Counted from the first letter of the stretch, positions 20,540-32,543 are shown. The stretch: 64,000 nt of DNA from Pseudomonas sp. P5_109 (GCF_034009455.1 NZ_CP125380.1:2548501-2612500); one strand, 5' to 3'. The notes: a model not told the origin generated them from the letters alone. Numbers and translations: made by a program.

Positions 20540-20855
20540 GCTGTTGCCCTTGACGATTATGCGTAGCGATATTTATGGCCAGGAAATGACATGCCATTGC
20601 GTGGTAGTGCGCCACCGATCTCTGAACTGGGCACTCCGGCCAAAGGGTTTCTTTGGGCGCCCCGGGTTTTCTCGTACACCGTTATGCATTAGCTCGATGG
20701 CACATTGTTCTTCGACGAATGCAAGGGAATGAATAGTACTCCCGTTCACTGCGTTCGGCGGGTTGTTGGCAACGCTGTTTTTCCCCGCAAACGAGGGGCC
20801 GATCACTTGAAGACGATGCGCAGCAATCAACTGAATTTGACCCGGGAGAGTGACC
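20540..20855. other. divergent intergenic region nicS / xdhC-like
   Basis: About 316 bp with no supported gene. It must hold the promoters for nicS and for the xdhC-like gene. GGGAGAG at 20843-20849 is the ribosome site that fixes the xdhC-like start at 20856. I see no convincing operator palindrome. Confidence 0.5.
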
Positions 20856-22049
20856 ATGTCTGATGTGTACGCCTTGCTCGATGCATTGGATCAAGCCAAC
20901 AGCACAAAGATCGATGCTGTGCTCGCCACGGTCGTCAAGGTCGAGGGCTCGGCCTATCGGCGTCCGGGTGCGAGGATGCTGATTCCGCATTTTGGCCAGA
21001 CAGTCGGAACCATCAGTGGTGGTTGTCTGGAACAGGAGTTGGCCAAGAAGGCCTGGTGGTTAACTGAGTCCGGCGAGGCAGTGGTTCGTCGTTACAGCAC
21101 TGCTGCCCAGGAAGATGAGGACGCCGATGATGAAGACGCGGCGCTGACGTTTGGTCTGGGCTGCAACGGTACCGTGCATGTACTCCTGGAACGCCATGAT
21201 GCCGGCAAGCAGAGTCTGTTGCTCGATGTGCTGCAACAGGTGAAGGCCACCGGTCAACCGGCAGCACTGGCAACGGTCATCTCGGTGGGTCGAAAAAACC
21301 GTGTGCAGGTCGGTGCTCGAATGGGACTGAACGCCTTTATGAACGCGTGTGAGGGCATCCGCTGCCAAGCGCTTCAACACACCCTGCAGGGTGATTTGCG
21401 CAGTACCCTTGCGCGCAAGAAGTCTCAGTTGATGATTTACGGAAGCGGAGCCAATGAAGTCGAGGTCTTTCTTGAATACATCGCGCCACAGCGTCGACTG
21501 ATGATCTTTGGCGCGGGTCATGACGCCCAGCCTTTGGTGCGGTTCGCCAGGGATTTGAACTGGCATGTCACGGTGGTGGACGGGCGTGCGCATTTTGCTC
21601 GCCCGGAACGGTTCCCTGGAGCAAGCCAGGTCATTGTTGCGCCTATCGACGAGCCTTTTAACTTATCCAGTGCTGTCGACGGTGCCGCAGTGGTGATCAT
21701 GACCCACAGCTATCGACAGGATCGGTATTGGCTGGAAAACGTTTTGCAATGCTCTCCCGCCTATGTCGGGCAGTTGGGTCCTCGAGAGCGAACAGAACGA
21801 CTGCTTGATGAGATGGGCGCATCGGACCGTTCGCCAGAAGTTGTGCCCGGGCTTCATTATCCGATTGGGTTGGATTTGGGGGGCGATACCCCGGCGAGCG
21901 TGGCCTTGGCCATTGTTGGCGAGATCACGGCCTACCTCAATGAACGCAGTGGCGGCATGCTGAAATACCGCAAGACCACCATTCACCAAGCTTGTGAGCC
22001 AACCCGCTCTCCAGCGGTGGGCGGCCTGCAGGCGAAAATGGAAGCGTAG
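20856..22049 (+). CDS. XdhC-family molybdenum cofactor chaperone
   Basis: A 397-aa XdhC/CoxI-family protein. The N-terminal domain has 'LATVVKVEGSAYRRPGARMLI' and 'ISGGCLEQEL' (about residues 25-65), with 'FGLGCNGTVHVLLE' about 105-118; the C-terminal Rossmann-like domain has 'LMIFGAGHDAQPLVRFA' (about 208-224), 'HSYRQDRYWLENVL' and 'GLDLGGDTPASVALAI'. XdhC proteins bind the molybdenum cofactor, protect its sulfurated form and insert it into xanthine-dehydrogenase-type enzymes. Its place beside nicAB suggests it matures NicB (inference). The ATG at 20856 is preferred over the GTG two codons upstream. Confidence 0.85.
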   Translation: MSDVYALLDALDQANSTKIDAVLATVVKVEGSAYRRPGARMLIPHFGQTVGTISGGCLEQELAKKAWWLTESGEAVVRRYSTAAQEDEDADDEDAALTFGLGCNGTVHVLLERHDAGKQSLLLDVLQQVKATGQPAALATVISVGRKNRVQVGARMGLNAFMNACEGIRCQALQHTLQGDLRSTLARKKSQLMIYGSGANEVEVFLEYIAPQRRLMIFGAGHDAQPLVRFARDLNWHVTVVDGRAHFARPERFPGASQVIVAPIDEPFNLSSAVDGAAVVIMTHSYRQDRYWLENVLQCSPAYVGQLGPRERTERLLDEMGASDRSPEVVPGLHYPIGLDLGGDTPASVALAIVGEITAYLNERSGGMLKYRKTTIHQACEPTRSPAVGGLQAKMEA

Positions 22050-22137
22050 CGGCTGCAGGGACTTGTGCAGCTTTGTGGTTCAGGCTTTCTAAACTGGCAG
22101 ATCACCTGCTGTGTCCTCTGTACCGCCGTTTTTATTT

Positions 22138-22207
22138 GCTCCCTGAGGATTCGGCCGGCATCTTCAGCGGTCAGCGACTCGAGTTCTTTGATGTTGATTT
22201 TGGCCAT
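22138..22207 (-). pseudogene. possible N-terminal fragment of a phage-type integrase
   Basis: Reading on the minus strand from an ATG at 22207 gives 'MAKINIKELESLTAEDAGRI' and a few more residues, then unrelated sequence. This resembles the first residues of Pseudomonas tyrosine recombinases that begin M-(A/G)-x-I-x-x-x-E-L-E-x-L-T, but the rest of the enzyme is absent. It sits at the border between the nic region and the phosphonate region. Recognition is from memory of the family and short, so confidence is low. Confidence 0.35.
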
Positions 22208-22434
22208 GAAATGGACTCCCCCTACTTTCCCCCCCACAAAAACCACTGGCTCTCGGTGGATTCTTCACCTCTTTCGGAGGAGATGGACGCAAGATTTCTG
22301 TGTGCCAATGTCCCCGCAGAAAGTTTGGCGATGGAGGGCAGGGAGGAACACCCCTAGTAAGTGTCCTAGCTTCAGTCCTACAACATCTGTCTCCAATTGC
22401 ACCGAGTGTGAGCTGGCAACTCCATCGGGTTGTT

Positions 22435-22499
22435 ATCGGCTCAGCCGATTTAAGCCTTCGAATTATCGATTTGTGCTGCTATCGATGGGGCTTGAGTAT
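22435..22499 (+). promoter_or_regulatory. LysR operator plus promoter of phosphonate cassette 1
   Basis: A perfect palindrome ATCGGCTCAGCCGAT (22435-22449) contains a T-N11-A LysR box. Downstream are a -35-like TTGTGC (22471-22476), a 17-nt spacer and a -10-like GAGTAT (22494-22499). The predicted transcript start is near 22506, placing the operator centre at about -64, the classical LysR activator position. The same arrangement with the same spacings occurs before cassette 2 (32816-32880). Confidence 0.6.
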
Positions 22500-22536
22500 G
22501 GGGCCACTTCCAACAATAAAAATCGAAGGCCCCGCC

Positions 22537-23628
22537 ATGATTGCCCGATTCCATAATCCTGTTGATACACGTTTCGGCTGGGATAGCCTCCGGGAACTTG
22601 CCTCAATCACCGAAAATCAGACCGTGGCCCTTGTGATCTTTCCCGAAGCACGAGGACTGGGATTAGTGGATCGTATTCAGGATCTGTTGGGCGACCGGCT
22701 GGTGTACATCGTTGAAGATGTTCAACCCAATCCTGATGTTGCTCAATTGCGTAGCACCTATGAGCGGTTCTGGCGGGAAGCGGGTGATTGCCACGCAGTC
22801 CTCGCCGTGGGTGGCGGTAGCGCGATCGACACCGCCAAAGCGCTCATCGTCGGCACCGAATCAGGCAGCTTTGATGAGTTGCTCACTTTGTTGGCTGCGG
22901 GCAAACCCTTTGTTCCTGCGCGTTGCAAACAACTGATTGCTGCGCCCACCACGGCGGGGACAGGGAGCGAAGTCACTCCGTGGGCTACTATCTGGGATAC
23001 AGAGAATCAAAAGAAATATTCCCTGCACCTGGACTGTACCTGGCCCAAGGTCGCCATTATCGACCCGAAGTTGATGTTGACAGTACCTGCCGGTGTCACC
23101 GTTTCTACCGGCCTGGACGCCCTGTCGCATGCGCTGGAGTCGATCTGGAACATCAATGCCAACCCGATTTCGGACACCTTTGCCATTTCTGCCATTGAAG
23201 ACATCCTCGAGTGCCTGCCGTTGTTACGCCGTGACCTGACCAGCAAGGAGCTGCGTTCACGAATGGCACTGGCCGCACTTAAAGCCGGGATGGCCTTTTC
23301 CAACACCAAAACTGCGTTGGCCCACTCCATTTCTTACGAGATGACTCTGCGTCACGGGCTACCTCATGGTATCGCCTGCTCCTTCACCTTGCCGTTGGTC
23401 TTGGGCCTGGCTTGGGGACATGACGAAGCGCGCGACCGGATCCTGCAACGGGTATTCGGCAATGACCTCGCCGAAGCGCAGGCACAACTACGCGATTTCC
23501 TGCACAGCCTTGATGTGAAAACCGAGTTTGCCGACTACGGCATCACGGCAAAGGAAGCCGAGGAGATGATTAATTTCGCCATGCAAGGCGCGCGAGGCAA
23601 GAACTTCATCGGCGCGAAAGCGGCCTAG
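22537..23628 (+). CDS. phosphonate-associated iron-containing alcohol dehydrogenase, copy 1
   Basis: Group III Fe-dependent alcohol dehydrogenase, 363 aa. The NAD(P) motif GGGS is at 92-95, the 'TTAGTGSE' loop at 138-145, and metal ligands Asp194, His198, His263 and His277. It belongs with the phosphonate-metabolism Fe-ADHs (family recognised from sequence pattern, not by search). In context it would oxidise a phosphonate alcohol such as 2-hydroxyethylphosphonate to phosphonoacetaldehyde, the substrate of PhnX encoded downstream; the reverse reductase activity known from phosphonate biosynthesis is the alternative. The ATG at 22537 matches copy 2 in length; the longer frame from 22300 runs through the promoter and is rejected. 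Confidence 0.85.
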   Translation: MIARFHNPVDTRFGWDSLRELASITENQTVALVIFPEARGLGLVDRIQDLLGDRLVYIVEDVQPNPDVAQLRSTYERFWREAGDCHAVLAVGGGSAIDTAKALIVGTESGSFDELLTLLAAGKPFVPARCKQLIAAPTTAGTGSEVTPWATIWDTENQKKYSLHLDCTWPKVAIIDPKLMLTVPAGVTVSTGLDALSHALESIWNINANPISDTFAISAIEDILECLPLLRRDLTSKELRSRMALAALKAGMAFSNTKTALAHSISYEMTLRHGLPHGIACSFTLPLVLGLAWGHDEARDRILQRVFGNDLAEAQAQLRDFLHSLDVKTEFADYGITAKEAEEMINFAMQGARGKNFIGAKAA

Positions 23629-23681
23629 CGGTTTCTCCCTCGAAGCACTGTCGCGACGTGACGACCGCGGCAATTTCCTGA

Positions 23682-23715
23682 TGCACCAAGAGTGCACGCT
23701 CCGACTCGCTCGGAG
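23682..23715 (+). promoter_or_regulatory. paired hairpins between Fe-ADH and MFS genes, copy 1
   Basis: Two adjacent inverted repeats: TGCAC-CAAGA-GTGCA (23682-23696) and CTCCGA-CTCGC-TCGGAG (23699-23715). The second is identical in copy 2. The first keeps its stem there, although its loop length and sequence differ. Conservation of stems over loops suggests an RNA structure, perhaps tuning expression of the transporter relative to the dehydrogenase. Confidence 0.5.
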
Positions 23716-23742
23716 GGAACGAACAATAATAAGGAAAAGATC

Positions 23743-25038
23743 ATGAATCGTGCCCAAACCATGCCAGGTCTCGCAATATCCACTTCATCGTTCCGAGTCG
23801 CACAGTGGCGCATGCTACTGGCGGCCATGTTCTGCTATCTGTTTTTCTACACCGGTCGGCAAACCTTTGGTTTTGCCATCCCGGGTATTCAGGCCGAGTT
23901 CGGCTTTACCAAGGAACATCTGGGCTGGGCCTCGGCGGCCATGCTCTGGGCCTACGCCATTGGCCAAGCCATCAATGGCAATCTCGCCGATAAGTTCGGT
24001 GGCCGGCGCATCATGACTGCCGGCGCGGTGTTGTCCTGTGCGGCTAACTGGATGACCAGCTTCGCCCATGGTTTTACCGCTCTGATCCTGCCCTGGGGGA
24101 TCAACGGTTATTTCCAAGCCTTGGGTTGGGCGCCGGGTAGTCGACTCATTTCCAATTGGTGGAGTGCGGGCGAGCGCGGCAAGGTGTATGGGTTTTATGT
24201 GTTCGCTGCAGGTTGTGCCTCGGTCCTTTCTTATGTCACCTCGATCGTCGTGCTCGAGGTGCTGCAACTGGAATGGCGTTGGATCTTCCGTTTGCCAGTG
24301 CTGCTGATGCTGGCGGGCGGCATCATCTTCTACCTGGTAGCCCGTGAACGTCCGCAGGATTTGGGCTTTGAGCCTCTCGCCGACACCGGGGTGGCCAACG
24401 CCGATGACAAGAACCACGAAGTGGCACACGGTGAAGTTGAAACCTCGGCGCAACGCTATAAAGCGGTGCTGAAGAATGCCCGCTTGATCATCGCCGCCGT
24501 GTCGCTGGGATTCCAGAACGCGGCCCGCTATGGCCTGATCGTCTGGGTACCGGTGCACTTTCTGGGCGCCAACTGGAAAAGCGGCGACAGCCTGGTCGAT
24601 CCAAAGTGGATTACCGTAGCGCTGCCGGTTGGCATGGCCATCGGTGCCCTCAGCAATGGCTGGGTGTCGGACAAACTGTTCGGTTCCAAACGCTACCTGG
24701 CAATCATGCTTTACATGTTCCTCGGCGCGGCAACCAGCCTGTGGATGTGGAGCCTGCCGCCGCATAGCGCCCTCGGTCTGGTGGCGTTGTTCCTCTGCGG
24801 TTTCTTCGTCTACGGTCCGGCGTCGAGCTTTTGGGCCTTGTGCCCGGACCTGGTCGGTGCCAAACGAGCAGGTACGGCCACCGGCGTGATGAACTTCGCG
24901 TCCTATCTGTTTGCAGGTCTGGCCGAGCCCCTGATCGGGGGCATGCTCGATGCTACCGGGAACACCTCTCTGATCTTCATCGTGGTCACTGCCGCCTGCC
25001 TGTGCAGTGCCTCGGTGGCACTGTTCATACGACGTTGA
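23743..25038 (+). CDS. MFS transporter of the organophosphate:phosphate antiporter type, copy 1
   Basis: Inner-membrane transporter, 431 aa, related to GlpT/UhpT/UhpC. Family features are 'FYTGRQTFGFAIPGIQAEFG' in TM1 (about residues 32-51), 'INGNLADKFGGRR' in the first cytoplasmic loop and 'INGYFQALGWAPGSR' (about 124-138). OPA carriers exchange organophosphates for phosphate, so an organophosphonate substrate is plausible. The ATG at 23743 follows AAGGAA; an upstream in-frame start at 23692 would include the hairpin region and is rejected. It is probably cotranscribed with the Fe-ADH. Confidence 0.87.
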   Translation: MNRAQTMPGLAISTSSFRVAQWRMLLAAMFCYLFFYTGRQTFGFAIPGIQAEFGFTKEHLGWASAAMLWAYAIGQAINGNLADKFGGRRIMTAGAVLSCAANWMTSFAHGFTALILPWGINGYFQALGWAPGSRLISNWWSAGERGKVYGFYVFAAGCASVLSYVTSIVVLEVLQLEWRWIFRLPVLLMLAGGIIFYLVARERPQDLGFEPLADTGVANADDKNHEVAHGEVETSAQRYKAVLKNARLIIAAVSLGFQNAARYGLIVWVPVHFLGANWKSGDSLVDPKWITVALPVGMAIGALSNGWVSDKLFGSKRYLAIMLYMFLGAATSLWMWSLPPHSALGLVALFLCGFFVYGPASSFWALCPDLVGAKRAGTATGVMNFASYLFAGLAEPLIGGMLDATGNTSLIFIVVTAACLCSASVALFIRR

Positions 25039-25093
25039 TTGCTAGGCTATAGATGCTTGAATCAGAGACGGTCGCTCAGGAATAGGAACTTTT

Positions 25094-25966
25094 ATGTACC
25101 AGTATCACAAATGGCTACGTTCCTTTCACGCGGTAGCGAAGACCGGCAGCTTCACGCTCGCTGCCGAGTTCCTGAGCGTTGGTCAGTCAACGGTCAGCGA
25201 GCAGGTTACTGCGCTGGAAAAAAAGTACTCCGTGGAACTATTCCACCGTCGTGGCCGCTTTATCGAAATGAGCTGGGCCGGACACCAGCTCTATGCGATC
25301 ACCCAAGGTCTATTCGGTCAAGAGGATGAAGCTGTGCAACTTCTTCAAAGTTTCAAACAGCACAAAACCGGAATGCTGCGACTGGGGGCTGTATCTCCGC
25401 CCATTGCGATGAACCTGACTTACGAATTGATGCAGAGGCATCCGGACATAGAACTGGAAACTTCGTTCTCTCCTGAGAAAGAGACGCTGGATCGCCTCTT
25501 CAACTTTGATATCGATGTGGCGATTCTTGCTCTCTCAGAATTCGATCAGCGTTTTCACACTCAGCTTTACCGGCGCTATCCGATTATTGCTGTTGTCCGC
25601 GATGATCATCCTTGGGCCAGTCAGAAAGAGGTGCACGTCGAGCAGATCAGCGCAGAGAGGTTGGTTCTTCGTGAAAAAAGCTCGCGGACTCGTCAACTGG
25701 TGGAGGAAAGCTGCAAGAGCCTGGGCGTTGAGCTGAACTGCGTCATGCAATTGAATAGCCGTGAGGCGATCGTCCACGCCATCGCCAAGGGCATCGGAAT
25801 CGGCTTTGTTTCTGCCGTCGAGTACGCCGAAACCCCAGGCACAAAACCGATCACTTTTGTTGATCACCCATTTTTTATTGATTACCACCTGTGCTGCCTC
25901 GGTATTCGCAAAAATCGGCCGATGCTCGCAGAGTTGTTCGACTCGAGCCCTACGCCGATAACCTGA
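25094..25966 (+). CDS. LysR-type regulator of phosphonate cassette 1
   Basis: A 290-aa LysR-type regulator. The HTH 'TGSFTLAAEFLSVGQSTVSEQVTALEKKYSVELFHRRGR' (about residues 17-55) has a standard recognition helix. The effector domain begins at 'GMLRLGAVSPPIAMNL'. It lies between the transporter and phnX in the same direction, 55 nt after the former. The T-N11-A palindrome upstream of the Fe-ADH is its likely operator. The copy 2 homologue (35477) is clearly similar but much more diverged than the flanking enzymes. Confidence 0.85.
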   Translation: MYQYHKWLRSFHAVAKTGSFTLAAEFLSVGQSTVSEQVTALEKKYSVELFHRRGRFIEMSWAGHQLYAITQGLFGQEDEAVQLLQSFKQHKTGMLRLGAVSPPIAMNLTYELMQRHPDIELETSFSPEKETLDRLFNFDIDVAILALSEFDQRFHTQLYRRYPIIAVVRDDHPWASQKEVHVEQISAERLVLREKSSRTRQLVEESCKSLGVELNCVMQLNSREAIVHAIAKGIGIGFVSAVEYAETPGTKPITFVDHPFFIDYHLCCLGIRKNRPMLAELFDSSPTPIT

Positions 25967-26053
25967 TCCCGTAACGCGTTTGAACAATCAATAGGCGTAC
26001 TTCTTGATGATGAGAGGGACGGCCTTCACATACCCAAAAAATGGAGACTCACC

Positions 26054-26881
26054 ATGCACTACAAACAACCTTCCCAACTGCAAGCCGTGGTTTTGGACTG
26101 GGCAGGCACCGTCGTTGACTTCGGCTCTTTCGCACCGACCCAAATCTTCGTCGAAGCCTTCGCCGAGTTTGGCGTTGCGGTCTCTCTGGAAGAAGCCCGC
26201 GGGCCGATGGGCATGGGCAAGTGGGATCACATTCGCACGCTGTGCAACGAGCCACAGATTGCCGCACGTTACCAGGCCGCCTTCGGCCGCCTGCCAACCG
26301 ACGAGGATGTCACCGCTCTTTACGAGCGCTTCATGCCGTTGCAGATCGAAAAGATCGCCCTGCACTCTGCGTTGATTCCCGGTGCTCTCGATACTATCAA
26401 TGGCTTACGCGACAAGGGTCTGAAAATCGGCTCCTGCTCGGGTTATCCGGCCGTGGTCATGGAAAAAGTCGTAGAGCTGGCCCGTAAGAACGGCTACGTC
26501 ACCGATCACGTCGTGGCCACTGACGAAGTGCCTAACGGCCGTCCGTACCCAGCCCAGGCCTTGGCGAACGTGATTGCCCTGGGGATCAGCGACGTGGCTG
26601 CCTGTGTGAAAGTCGATGACACTTGGCCGGGCATCCTCGAAGGCCGCAGCGCGGGCATGTGGACGGTCGCACTGACCTGTTCCGGCAACGCACTGGGTCT
26701 GACCTATGAGGAATTCAAAGACTTGTCCCTGGAGGAGTTGGCCGAAGAACGCACACGCATCATCAAGATGTTCGAAGGCTCTCGCCCGCACTACCTGATC
26801 GACACCATCGTCGATTTGCCGACTGTCATTGAAGACATCAATGCGCGCCTGGCACGCGGAGAAACCCCACAGGGTTCCTGA
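26054..26881 (+). CDS. phnX: phosphonoacetaldehyde hydrolase PhnX, copy 1
   Basis: HAD-superfamily C-P hydrolase (phosphonatase), 275 aa, splitting phosphonoacetaldehyde to acetaldehyde and phosphate. Asp15 and Ala17 in '[15 protein letters not shown]' are the nucleophile loop; Lys56 in '[10 protein letters not shown]' is the cap-domain Schiff-base lysine; 'SCSGYP' and '[13 protein letters not shown]' are HAD motifs II and IV. The ATG follows GGAG. In the usual pathway PhnW supplies the aldehyde from aminoethylphosphonate, but no phnW is present in this window. Confidence 0.95.
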   Translation: MHYKQPSQLQAVVLDWAGTVVDFGSFAPTQIFVEAFAEFGVAVSLEEARGPMGMGKWDHIRTLCNEPQIAARYQAAFGRLPTDEDVTALYERFMPLQIEKIALHSALIPGALDTINGLRDKGLKIGSCSGYPAVVMEKVVELARKNGYVTDHVVATDEVPNGRPYPAQALANVIALGISDVAACVKVDDTWPGILEGRSAGMWTVALTCSGNALGLTYEEFKDLSLEELAEERTRIIKMFEGSRPHYLIDTIVDLPTVIEDINARLARGETPQGS

Positions 26882-26956
26882 TTCTGCACGGTTTGTGTCA
26901 CTGACAGTGGCCGTCCCCCGGACGGTCACAACCCAAAACAACAAGAGAATCCGACC

Positions 26957-28477
26957 ATGAACTACGCCCACCCAGGCACTCCCGGTGCCATCGTTTCCTT
27001 CAAGTCCCGTTATGGCAACTACATCGGCGGTGAGTTCGTTGCGCCGGTCAATGGTCAGTACTTCACCACCACCTCGCCTGTGAATGGCCAACCGATTGCC
27101 GAATTCCCCCGCTCTAGCGCCGAAGACATCGAAAAGGCGCTGGACGCTGCCCATGCAGCCGCTGATGCCTGGGGCAAGACCTCGGTGCAGGACCGCGCCT
27201 TGGCGCTGCTGAAAATTGCCGACCGCATCGAACAGAACCTCGAACTGCTGGCCGTCACCGAAACCTGGGACAACGGCAAAGCCGTGCGTGAAACGCTGAA
27301 TGCCGACATCCCGCTGGCCGTGGACCATTTCCGCTACTACGCCGGTTGCATCCGTGCCCAGGAAGGCAGCTCAGCGGAAATCAACGAACACACCGCCGCC
27401 TATCACTTCCACGAACCACTGGGCGTAGTCGGGCAGATCATCCCGTGGAACTTCCCGATCCTGATGGCCGCCTGGAAACTCGCCCCGGCCCTGGCCGCCG
27501 GTAACTGCGTGGTGCTCAAGCCTGCCGAGCAAACCCCGCTGGGCATCACCGTGCTGGTCGAACTGATCGGCGACCTGCTGCCACCCGGCGTGCTGAACAT
27601 CGTCCAGGGTTTCGGTCGCGAAGCCGGCGAAGCCCTGGCCACCAGCAAGCGCATCGCCAAGATTGCCTTCACCGGCTCGACCCCGGTCGGCTCGCACATC
27701 ATGAAATGCGCCGCCGAAAACATCATCCCGTCCACCGTGGAGCTGGGTGGCAAATCGCCGAACATCTTCTTCGAAGACATCATGAAGGCCGAACCGTCCT
27801 TCATCGAAAAAGCCGCTGAAGGCCTGGTGCTGGCGTTCTTCAACCAGGGCGAAGTCTGCACCTGCCCATCTCGCGCGCTGGTGCAGGAGTCGATCTACGA
27901 CGAATTCATGCAAGTGGTGATGAAGAAGGTCCTGCAAATCAAACGTGGCGACCCGCTGGACACCGACACCATGGTCGGCGCCCAGGCGTCCGAGCAGCAA
28001 TTCGACAAGATTCTTTCGTACCTGGAAATCGCCAAGGGCGAAGGCGCCGAGCTGCTGACCGGCGGCAAGATAGAAAAACTCGAGGGCAGCCTGGCGACCG
28101 GGTATTACATCCAGCCAACCCTGCTCAAGGGCACCAACAAGATGCGCGTGTTCCAGGAAGAAATCTTCGGCCCGGTGGTGAGCATCACCACCTTCAAGGA
28201 CGAAGCCGAAGCCCTGGCCATCGCCAACGACACCGAGTTCGGCCTCGGAGCCGGCCTCTGGACCCGCGACATCAACCGCGCCTACCGCATGGGCCGCGCC
28301 ATCAAGGCCGGTCGTGTGTGGACCAACTGCTACCACCTGTACCCGGCGCACGCCGCGTTCGGCGGGTACAAGAAGTCCGGCGTCGGCCGTGAAACCCACA
28401 AGATGATGCTCGACCACTATCAGCAGACCAAAAACCTGCTGGTGAGCTACGACATCAATCCGCTGGGCTTCTTCTAA
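26957..28477 (+). CDS. exaC: NAD-dependent acetaldehyde-type aldehyde dehydrogenase (ExaC-like)
   Basis: Aldehyde dehydrogenase of 506 aa, closely resembling the ExaC/AldA acetaldehyde dehydrogenases. Active-site residues: Asn165 in 'PWNFP', Glu262 in 'VELGGKSPN' and catalytic Cys301 in '[10 protein letters not shown]'; the C-terminus 'YDINPLGFF' is typical of the group. It follows phnX by 75 nt in the same direction, so its job here is probably to oxidise the acetaldehyde released by PhnX to acetate. The same enzyme type serves ethanol oxidation elsewhere. Confidence 0.85.
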   Translation: MNYAHPGTPGAIVSFKSRYGNYIGGEFVAPVNGQYFTTTSPVNGQPIAEFPRSSAEDIEKALDAAHAAADAWGKTSVQDRALALLKIADRIEQNLELLAVTETWDNGKAVRETLNADIPLAVDHFRYYAGCIRAQEGSSAEINEHTAAYHFHEPLGVVGQIIPWNFPILMAAWKLAPALAAGNCVVLKPAEQTPLGITVLVELIGDLLPPGVLNIVQGFGREAGEALATSKRIAKIAFTGSTPVGSHIMKCAAENIIPSTVELGGKSPNIFFEDIMKAEPSFIEKAAEGLVLAFFNQGEVCTCPSRALVQESIYDEFMQVVMKKVLQIKRGDPLDTDTMVGAQASEQQFDKILSYLEIAKGEGAELLTGGKIEKLEGSLATGYYIQPTLLKGTNKMRVFQEEIFGPVVSITTFKDEAEALAIANDTEFGLGAGLWTRDINRAYRMGRAIKAGRVWTNCYHLYPAHAAFGGYKKSGVGRETHKMMLDHYQQTKNLLVSYDINPLGFF

Positions 28478-28506
28478 TCGCGTAACGGCTATTCGCCAGC
28501 AAGCCG

Positions 28507-28558
28507 GCTCCTACAGGATCACGCAAACCCTGTAGGAGCGAGCTTGCTCGCGATGGCG
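28507..28558. repeat. REP-like inverted pair after the aldehyde dehydrogenase gene
   Basis: GCTCCTACAGG (28507-28517) and CCTGTAGGAGC (28529-28539) form an 11-bp stem. The right unit continues as 'gagcttgctcgcgatggcg', the common P. fluorescens REP sequence, which also occurs near 39431-39457. It may act as a transcript end or mRNA stabiliser. Confidence 0.7.
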
Positions 28559-28602
28559 GTCTCAAACACAAAAAATAACCTTCCCGCCGCGCGGAGCTGT
28601 CG

Positions 28603-30486
28603 ATGAAAATCCGTTACAAGGTAAGCCTTGTGGCTGCTTGTGTGCTGTTCGTGACGACCAGTCTGCTGTCGCTGGTCCAGGTCAGTCAGGTCCGTTCTAT
28701 TTTGCGCACGCAAGTCGAGGAGGGTATCTCCGAATCGAGCAATGCAGTGGCACGGCAGATCGAAAACTGGCTGAACGCCAAACTTCGGCTGATGGACTTG
28801 GCGGCTCAGGCGATCGACAGCCAGTACAGCCCGCAAGCCACCCAACGCATCATCGATTCACCGATACTGAAAAACGAATTCGAACTGGTATTCGGTGCCC
28901 TTCAATCAGATGGAAAACCGATCAAGAACTCCGCACCCTGGAGTCCCGGTCCTGACTACGATGGACGCTTGCGCCCTTGGTATGCGAGCGGCAAGGCGGG
29001 TAGTCAGTCGGTTTTAACCGAGCCCTATAAGGCTTCAACTTCCGACGAAATCCTGATCTCGGCCGTCACCAAAATCAGCGATGGTGGCCAGTTTCTCGGT
29101 GTGTTTGGGGGACAAATTCGTCTGAACACGATTGCCGACGCCATTAATACGTTGGACTTTGGCGGGGCCGGTTATGCATTTCTGATGAGTCGAAACGGCA
29201 ACATTATTTCCCATCCGGACGCCAATCTGAATGGTAAGCCCTACGGCGAAATTTTCGGCGGTGCCCAGCCACCACTCCACAGTCAGTTGCAGGAGGTACA
29301 GATAAAGGGAAAGACACTCCTGATTTCCTTCATCCCTCTTTCTCAGCTCAAGGGCATGGATTGGTACATTGGTGTGGTGCTCGATCAGGACATTGTCATG
29401 GCCGCAGCCCACACCCTGAGTTGGCGTGCCGTCATTGGTACGGGCCTGGGTGTATTGCTTAGCCTGTTGGTGTTGGGGCTGCTGGTCAGACGGCTACTCC
29501 GACCCCTGGATCAACTCAAGGAATCGTTGGCAGACATCAATCGCGGAGAAGGCGACCTGACCCGTCAGCTACCCGTGGTCGGCAATGATGAAATTGCACT
29601 GGTCGCCGGTGAGTTCAACCAGTTCCTGCAGAACCTGAAAGCACTCATTGGCGATGTGAAAAACAGCTCGCACCAGGTTCGCGAGAGCACCACCGCGACG
29701 TCATTTGAAGCGGATCAGGCAGCCAACCGCGTACAGATTCAATTACAGGAACTGGATCAACTGGCCACGGCCATGACCGAGATGGCCTCGACCGCCGAGG
29801 ACGTCGCACGCAACGCTCAAGTCGCGGCTGAAGCAGCGATCGTTGCCACCGGGCAAGCAACGGACGGAGTCGCCCTGGTCTCCAGGTCAACGGGGGCCAT
29901 CAAGCGTCTGGCTGACGAGATGGACGACACCGGTCATGCGATCAATGAATTGTCCACGCTCAGTCAAAGCATCGAATCGATCGTGGCGGTCATCACCAGC
30001 ATCGCCGACCAGACCAATCTTCTCGCGCTCAATGCGGCCATCGAGGCGGCGCGCGCTGGTGAATCGGGGCGCGGGTTTGCTGTGGTGGCTGATGAGGTGC
30101 GCTCGCTGGCCTCGCGGACCCAGCAATCCACTCAGGAAATACGCCTGATGATTGAGCAACTGCAGACGGGGGTCAAACACGCTCAAGTGCGAATGCAGCA
30201 AAGCCGCGACACTGCCAGCAAGACGGCAGGCGATGCCGATGCGGCCAATGCAACGCTCGAACGCATACGTGAAGCCATTTACCGCATCAATGACATGAAC
30301 CTGCAGATTGCCGCCGCCGCTGAAGAACAGAGCGCCACGACCGAGGAAATCAATCGCAATACGAGCAATATCCGCGATATCAGTCTTGAAGTATCCGGCA
30401 GTGCGGACAAGCAGGTTCGTCAATGCTCGGCGATGGTGGACCATGTCGGCCAGCAGGACAAACTTCTCAGTCGCTTCAGGGTTTGA
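28603..30486 (+). CDS. methyl-accepting chemotaxis protein with dCache sensor
   Basis: Membrane chemoreceptor of 627 aa. TM1 is about residues 8-28, the periplasmic double-Cache sensor about 35-270, TM2 about 276-297, HAMP about 298-350, then the MCP signalling domain with the conserved tip '[22 protein letters not shown]'. The sensor has Tyr119, Arg124, Trp126, Tyr127 and Tyr152, the carboxylate-binding part of the amino-acid dCache motif. The position usually held by the amine-binding Asp appears to be Gln171 ('FGGQIRL'). No CheR-binding pentapeptide ends the protein. It is placed between phosphonate and acetate genes, so an organic-anion or phosphonate attractant is plausible (inference). 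Confidence 0.9.
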   Translation: MKIRYKVSLVAACVLFVTTSLLSLVQVSQVRSILRTQVEEGISESSNAVARQIENWLNAKLRLMDLAAQAIDSQYSPQATQRIIDSPILKNEFELVFGALQSDGKPIKNSAPWSPGPDYDGRLRPWYASGKAGSQSVLTEPYKASTSDEILISAVTKISDGGQFLGVFGGQIRLNTIADAINTLDFGGAGYAFLMSRNGNIISHPDANLNGKPYGEIFGGAQPPLHSQLQEVQIKGKTLLISFIPLSQLKGMDWYIGVVLDQDIVMAAAHTLSWRAVIGTGLGVLLSLLVLGLLVRRLLRPLDQLKESLADINRGEGDLTRQLPVVGNDEIALVAGEFNQFLQNLKALIGDVKNSSHQVRESTTATSFEADQAANRVQIQLQELDQLATAMTEMASTAEDVARNAQVAAEAAIVATGQATDGVALVSRSTGAIKRLADEMDDTGHAINELSTLSQSIESIVAVITSIADQTNLLALNAAIEAARAGESGRGFAVVADEVRSLASRTQQSTQEIRLMIEQLQTGVKHAQVRMQQSRDTASKTAGDADAANATLERIREAIYRINDMNLQIAAAAEEQSATTEEINRNTSNIRDISLEVSGSADKQVRQCSAMVDHVGQQDKLLSRFRV

Positions 30487-30563
30487 GTTTCGCAATTGCC
30501 CGAATGCTCAGGCTGCAGACAGTGACAGATCACAAAAACAACTATTCCACCGAGGTAAGAAAG

Positions 30564-32519
<1,956 letters not shown>

Positions 32520-32543
32520 TTCATCAGGCATCATCGAGTCTTT

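Noticed and set aside
27371..28417. Minus-strand open frame of 348 codons
   Set aside because: Antisense of the aldehyde dehydrogenase gene; typical high-GC mirror frame without motifs.
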